A stretch of 55,993 nucleotides of DNA from Bacteroidota bacterium (GTDB taxonomy: Bacteria > Bacteroidota > Ignavibacteria > Tepidaquicellales > Tepidaquicellaceae), in assembly GCA_023429265.1 (NCBI GenBank), contig JAEYVS010000103.1, positions 1 through 55,993 of the forward strand. The letters run 5' to 3'. The notes beneath the pieces were generated by a model, which made no database searches, was not told where the DNA came from, and was given only the letters and a program-made list of their open reading frames with translations. Below are positions 52,614-55,993 of this stretch, in pieces (the stretch's first letter is position 1; each line of letters starts with the position of its first letter). The position numbers were made by a program, and so were the translations under genes.

Positions 52614-54679
52614 TTTACCAGTACCATCCTTTTAATTTCGATAAAATTTTCCGCTTCGATTTTATAAAAATAAACTCCGCTCGGTAGATTAATTCCATTC
52701 CATTCGTATTCGTAAGTACCGGGATTTAGTTTTTCATTTACGAGCGTAGCCACTTCCCGCCCGAGCATATCGTAAATTTTTAATTTCACGAACAAGCCCT
52801 TTGGTATGTCGAATTTTATTCTAGTTGAGGGATTGAATGGGTTTGGATAGTTTTGGTGGAGGAAGAATGAAGAGGGAATTTGGTTTTGAATAAGATTTAC
52901 ATTGGTAAATATACCCCCACCGTTAGTAGTTCTTGCTAAAGTAACACCTCCATATACAAATCCTGTGTTATAATCCAGGAAATAAGAGTTACTGATTTGT
53001 TGCATACCTGTATTGAAGGTTTCCCAGTTTTGTCCGCCATTTACTGTTTTTGCTCCAATTTGTCCACCAATTAAAAATCCAACATTAGAATTTATAAAAT
53101 GCATAGAGGATGGTAAGTTAGTAATATTATATGCTTGCCAATTCTCTCCGGCATTAAAGGTTTTGTATAGTAATCTAGAACTAGTATAAATTGTTGATAA
53201 AAATCCTATATCTCCTTTAAAATCCATAAATGAAAACCAGTTGTTAGAAATGAATAGTTTTTGATTCCATGATATTCCCCGATTTGAAGACTTAAAAAAC
53301 CTTCCATAATGATAATTTATTCCTGCTTCTTCGGAAATTACATAAACATTATTATCTTCATACTCAACATCATTTATCCATCCAAACCCATGAATATCTG
53401 ATGAAGTCCAATTTAAGCCTCCATTAGTAGTATTATAGGATTTTGGTATAAAAGAGATTGCATTTCCTTCATTTTCATTTGTAAAATTTACTCCAACTAG
53501 ATTTCTATTTACATTTAAATTTAGCTCAATCCAGTAATAACCTCCATTCGTACTTTTGTAAATTTTCCCGGTATCACTTGCCATATAAAAAATTGAATCA
53601 TATAAAATATCCATTTTGTAAAAATTACTTTCTATTCCTGTTTCTATTTTAGTCCAATTTATACCTGCGTCAGTTGTTTTGTAAAAAGTCCCTTTATTGC
53701 CAGCAAAATAACCTGTCTGATTATCAATAAATTCCATTGAATTAATACTGCCACCATTTAAAAAATCTATTAGCTTTTGATTCCAGCTATTTCCTGAATT
53801 GGTAGATTTTACTATTGCACCATAAGAGCCAACCATAACAAGATTAGAATCTGAATCAATATCAAAATTAGTTTCGAGTATATCAGAAGATATATCGCTC
53901 CAATTTATTCCACCGTTAGTGGTTTTATGTGTCTTGTTTAAATCTAACCCATACCCTGTATTTTGTGAAATAAATTTAATCTTGTCGTATGAACTCGTAC
54001 TGACCGCTACGGTAATCCAGCTTGTCCCACCATTTATAGTTTTGATAAATTTTCCACTAGTTCCGCTTGCATAACCTATTTGAGAATTTATAAAATACAT
54101 TGAATAGACTCTACCGACATACACCATATTCCAATTCAAACCGCCATTGCTCGTTCTGTACAAATTATTATTGTTTCCTACTACATAACCATGATTTTCT
54201 GTAAAAAAATAAGTTTCAACTATATTTCCAGCCCCTGGAACATTTATAGAATTCCAGGTCAAGCCCCCGTCTGTGGTTTTCTTTCCTCTACCAAATCCTA
54301 CCATTTCACTAACAAACATTGATATCTCGGGTGCAGATGCATTCACCAGTACCCAATTGATGCCTCCATTTGTTGATTTGTATAGTCCACCTTCAGAAAT
54401 ATAACCTGTAGAAAAATAACCGGTATCTTTATTTACAAAACAAACTTTTCTGATGGTTGAACTATTTAACGAAGTTGAAATTGTTTGCCAGGTTTCTCCC
54501 TTATCAGTTGATTTTATCAATGCATTATACCACCCGCACGCATAGAATACTCCGTCAATGTATTGAACATCCGTCAGATCATTTCCGGTGGGAAGCGGGT
54601 TCATCAAAGTAAAATTCGATTGAGAATTTACCTCCGATAGAAATAAAAACATTATTATTATTATCATCACCTTCCTCAT
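52610..54679 (-). CDS. T9SS-secreted Ycf48/BNR-repeat protein (array gene 2)
   Basis: A 689-residue exported protein, signal peptide ending VNSQ. It has about a dozen (S/T)xNGGxNW or STDKGETW repeats at roughly 40-residue spacing, enough for two propellers, and the final 82-residue sorting domain (ending IEIKRMVLVK, a slight variant). The body resembles array genes 3 and 5. Overlaps both neighbours by 4 nt. Confidence 0.85.
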   Translation of the reverse strand: MRKVMIIIIMFLFLSEVNSQSNFTLMNPLPTGNDLTDVQYIDGVFYACGWYNALIKSTDKGETWQTISTSLNSSTIRKVCFVNKDTGYFSTGYISEGGLYKSTNGGINWVLVNASAPEISMFVSEMVGFGRGKKTTDGGLTWNSINVPGAGNIVETYFFTENHGYVVGNNNNLYRTSNGGLNWNMVYVGRVYSMYFINSQIGYASGTSGKFIKTINGGTSWITVAVSTSSYDKIKFISQNTGYGLDLNKTHKTTNGGINWSDISSDILETNFDIDSDSNLVMVGSYGAIVKSTNSGNSWNQKLIDFLNGGSINSMEFIDNQTGYFAGNKGTFYKTTDAGINWTKIETGIESNFYKMDILYDSIFYMASDTGKIYKSTNGGYYWIELNLNVNRNLVGVNFTNENEGNAISFIPKSYNTTNGGLNWTSSDIHGFGWINDVEYEDNNVYVISEEAGINYHYGRFFKSSNRGISWNQKLFISNNWFSFMDFKGDIGFLSTIYTSSRLLYKTFNAGENWQAYNITNLPSSMHFINSNVGFLIGGQIGAKTVNGGQNWETFNTGMQQISNSYFLDYNTGFVYGGVTLARTTNGGGIFTNVNLIQNQIPSSFFLHQNYPNPFNPSTRIKFDIPKGLFVKLKIYDMLGREVATLVNEKLNPGTYEYEWNGINLPSGVYFYKIEAENFIEIKRMVLVK

Positions 54680-55587
54680 TTTATTAGTACCATCCTTTTG
54701 GTTTCAATATAATTCTCCGCTTCAATTTTGTAAAAATAAACCCCGCTAGGCAAACTTATTCCATTCCACTCATACTCATATACCCCCGCATTCAGCTTTT
54801 CATTCACCAGCTCCGCCACCTCCCGACCGAGGACATCATAGATCTTTAATTTCACGAGTGATCCTTTGGGGACGTCGAATTTTATTTTTGTGGAGGGATT
54901 GAATGGGTTTGGGTAGTTTTGGTGGAGAGAAAAGGAGATTGGAATTTCATTTGTTATTATATTCACATTTGTTAAACTGGTATCCCCATAAACAATTCCA
55001 TTAATTCTGCAACCTTTAAGATTTAGGCTTTCACTTGTAAAATTTGACTGCAAAAAGTATGAATAAGTGTATTTTGTATAACCAAACTTCTTAGTGAAAG
55101 TTAGATTTGTTGATGCCCCTCCCATTGGAATACTTATACTCCATCTAAAATTTTTCCGATATGTTTGTTCTCCAAACACCGTCATTGAAGATGTATCATT
55201 ACACCTGGATGATGAAGTTTTGCACATATTTCCATTTAGGTCATTAATTTTTGCTCTCAGACTATCTTCGAAGTTTTCAAAAGAATAAAACGAACAACTA
55301 CCCGTTGAATCATATGAATAAAGACTTCCGGTAGTAGAATCTAGTCTTAACCACTTATTATACAGTCCATGTGCAAAATAGTATGTTCTACCATTAATCA
55401 TAGTATCATTCAAGATATTCATAACAATAATGGAATCAATATTGATTGTTTGACCATTTGAACTGGTGCTATAATGGTAATCATACACAAAGATATTCCC
55501 AACCTGTAATGGAAAATAATCTGAATATTGAGAATATAAATTGGAATGAAACATTGCCAGGAATAAAAATAGTAGAATCTTTCTCAT
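54676..55587 (-). CDS. T9SS-secreted protein with unrecognised N-domain (array gene 1)
   Basis: A 303-residue exported protein, signal peptide ending LYSQ. The body begins YFPLQVGNIFVYDYHYS, a pattern seen in several lipoprotein-like or secreted Bacteroidota beta-sandwich proteins, and contains four cysteines that could form disulfides. It has no NGGxxW repeats. The sorting domain is the most diverged copy (AELVNEKLNAGVYEYEWNG, ending KRMVLIK). It is the first gene after the array promoter. Confidence 0.83.
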   Translation of the reverse strand: MRKILLFLFLAMFHSNLYSQYSDYFPLQVGNIFVYDYHYSTSSNGQTINIDSIIVMNILNDTMINGRTYYFAHGLYNKWLRLDSTTGSLYSYDSTGSCSFYSFENFEDSLRAKINDLNGNMCKTSSSRCNDTSSMTVFGEQTYRKNFRWSISIPMGGASTNLTFTKKFGYTKYTYSYFLQSNFTSESLNLKGCRINGIVYGDTSLTNVNIITNEIPISFSLHQNYPNPFNPSTKIKFDVPKGSLVKLKIYDVLGREVAELVNEKLNAGVYEYEWNGISLPSGVYFYKIEAENYIETKRMVLIK

Positions 55588-55617
55588 TTTTTCTCATTTT
55601 AGGTGGGAGCCTGTATA

Positions 55618-55646
55618 AAATTACTACTTTATACTTAAAGAATCAA
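55618..55646 (-). promoter_or_regulatory. Promoter of the T9SS array
   Basis: TTGATT (55641-55646) and TAATTT (55618-55623) lie 17 bases apart on the minus strand, about 31 nt before the first ATG of the array. A second AAAATGAG just before that ATG resembles the junctions inside the array. Confidence 0.55.
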
Positions 55647-55708
55647 TAGTGTGTGCTGAGCAGGAAATGCTGTTTTAAAAAGATATTAAATGTAAAATAT
55701 AAGTGTTT

Positions 55709-55993
55709 TTACGCGAAGAGCATATCGATCATTTCGAGGACGCTTTTTCCGTCGGCTTCCGCGTTGAAGTTTAGCAGGAGGCGGTGGCGGAGTACGGGTC
55801 GTGATACACGCTTTACGTCATCGATAGTCGGAGAGTACCTGCCTTCGAGAATGCAGAGTGTCTTCGCTCCGAGTATGAGATACTGCGAAGCGCGGGGACC
55901 TGCTCCCCAGCTAATGTAGTCCTTTATGAACTGCGGGCTGTCGGGATTTGCAGGGCGTGTTTTTGCAACAAGGTTTACTGTGTAATCTATGAC
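55709..55993 (-). CDS. MoxR-family AAA ATPase, C-terminal part (partial)
   Basis: The last 94 residues of a gene that enters from the right edge. The segment WGAGPRASQYLILGAKTLCILEGRY and the following SPTIDDVKRVSRPVLRHRLLLNF form the C-terminal lid domain typical of MoxR ATPases, which act as chaperones for metal insertion or complex assembly, often beside vWA-domain proteins. The Walker motifs lie outside the window. TAA is at 55709-55711. Confidence 0.85.
   Translation of the reverse strand, partial: VIDYTVNLVAKTRPANPDSPQFIKDYISWGAGPRASQYLILGAKTLCILEGRYSPTIDDVKRVSRPVLRHRLLLNFNAEADGKSVLEMIDMLFA

Larger units (their letters stand above)
47597..54924 (-). repeat. Five near-identical 3' sorting-domain cassettes
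   Basis: The 249-nt 3' ends at 47597-47845, 49738-49986, 51360-51608, 52610-52858 and 54676-54924 encode 82-residue sorting domains that are close to identical, and their DNA also matches over long stretches. The sequences in front of the cassettes are unrelated or only loosely related. Each cassette ends GTAAAATGAG, where the stop codon of one gene overlaps the start of the next. Confidence 0.85.

Noticed and set aside
47597..55587. CRISPR-like or tandem DNA repeat array
   Set aside because: The repeated units are long coding cassettes more than 1 kb apart within open genes, not short direct repeats with spacers; no CRISPR array or cas gene is present.

Overview
The window looks like a chromosomal segment of a free-living bacterium of the Bacteroidota/Chlorobi/Ignavibacteria assemblage, most likely Ignavibacteria or a close relative. 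This rests on many secreted proteins carrying the type IX secretion (T9SS) C-terminal sorting domain with the QNYPNPFNPST signature, a PorV/PorQ-family barrel beside a CarboxypepD-type TonB receptor, a GWxTD-domain protein, and an efp-accB-accC cluster. Lineage is inferred from family content only; no rRNA gene is present.

Layout. (1) 1-1110: start of a lipoprotein gene, a gene-free stretch with stacked hairpins, then tRNA-Gly and tRNA-Cys with a promoter and terminator. (2) 1136-10037: gap on the minus strand, then a plus-strand run of efp, accB, accC, a small membrane protein, a FabI/FabL-like reductase, a very large tubulin/FtsZ-like protein with a SHOCT tail, and an FmdB-type zinc ribbon. 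(3) 10122-12841: an M16 peptidase pair, one subunit with and one without the zinc site. (4) 12918-17520, minus: lptB, pdxJ, a CPBP-family membrane protein, a YbbR/CdaR-like protein and a GWxTD protein. (5) 17615-30955, minus: envelope and secretion block with a PorV-like barrel, a giant secreted protein, a TonB receptor and three paralogous secreted propeller-like proteins, followed by a 2-hydroxyacid dehydrogenase and engB. (6) 32659-47184, minus: a fused S10-spc-alpha ribosomal protein cluster from rplB to rplQ. (7) 47597-55587, minus: five secreted-protein genes joined by ATGA overlaps, each ending in a closely related sorting-domain cassette. (8) From 55709: the end of a MoxR-type ATPase gene.

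The ribosomal cluster departs from the usual arrangement in three ways: it starts at rplB (rpsJ-rplC-rplD-rplW are not here) behind its own promoter; a tRNA-Gln gene sits between rplR and rpsE; and an outer-membrane barrel gene with its own terminator separates rpmD from rplO. L5, S17, L22 and L17 carry long charged extensions. Five genes or operons are preceded by TTGA-type -35 boxes exactly 17 bases from a TA-rich -10 box, plus the tRNA pair, so housekeeping promoters here look sigma70-like.

The most unusual single gene is the 1143-residue tubulin-like protein at 6284-9715. No complete new multi-gene system is evident; the best leads are this gene and the ATGA-linked T9SS cassette array.
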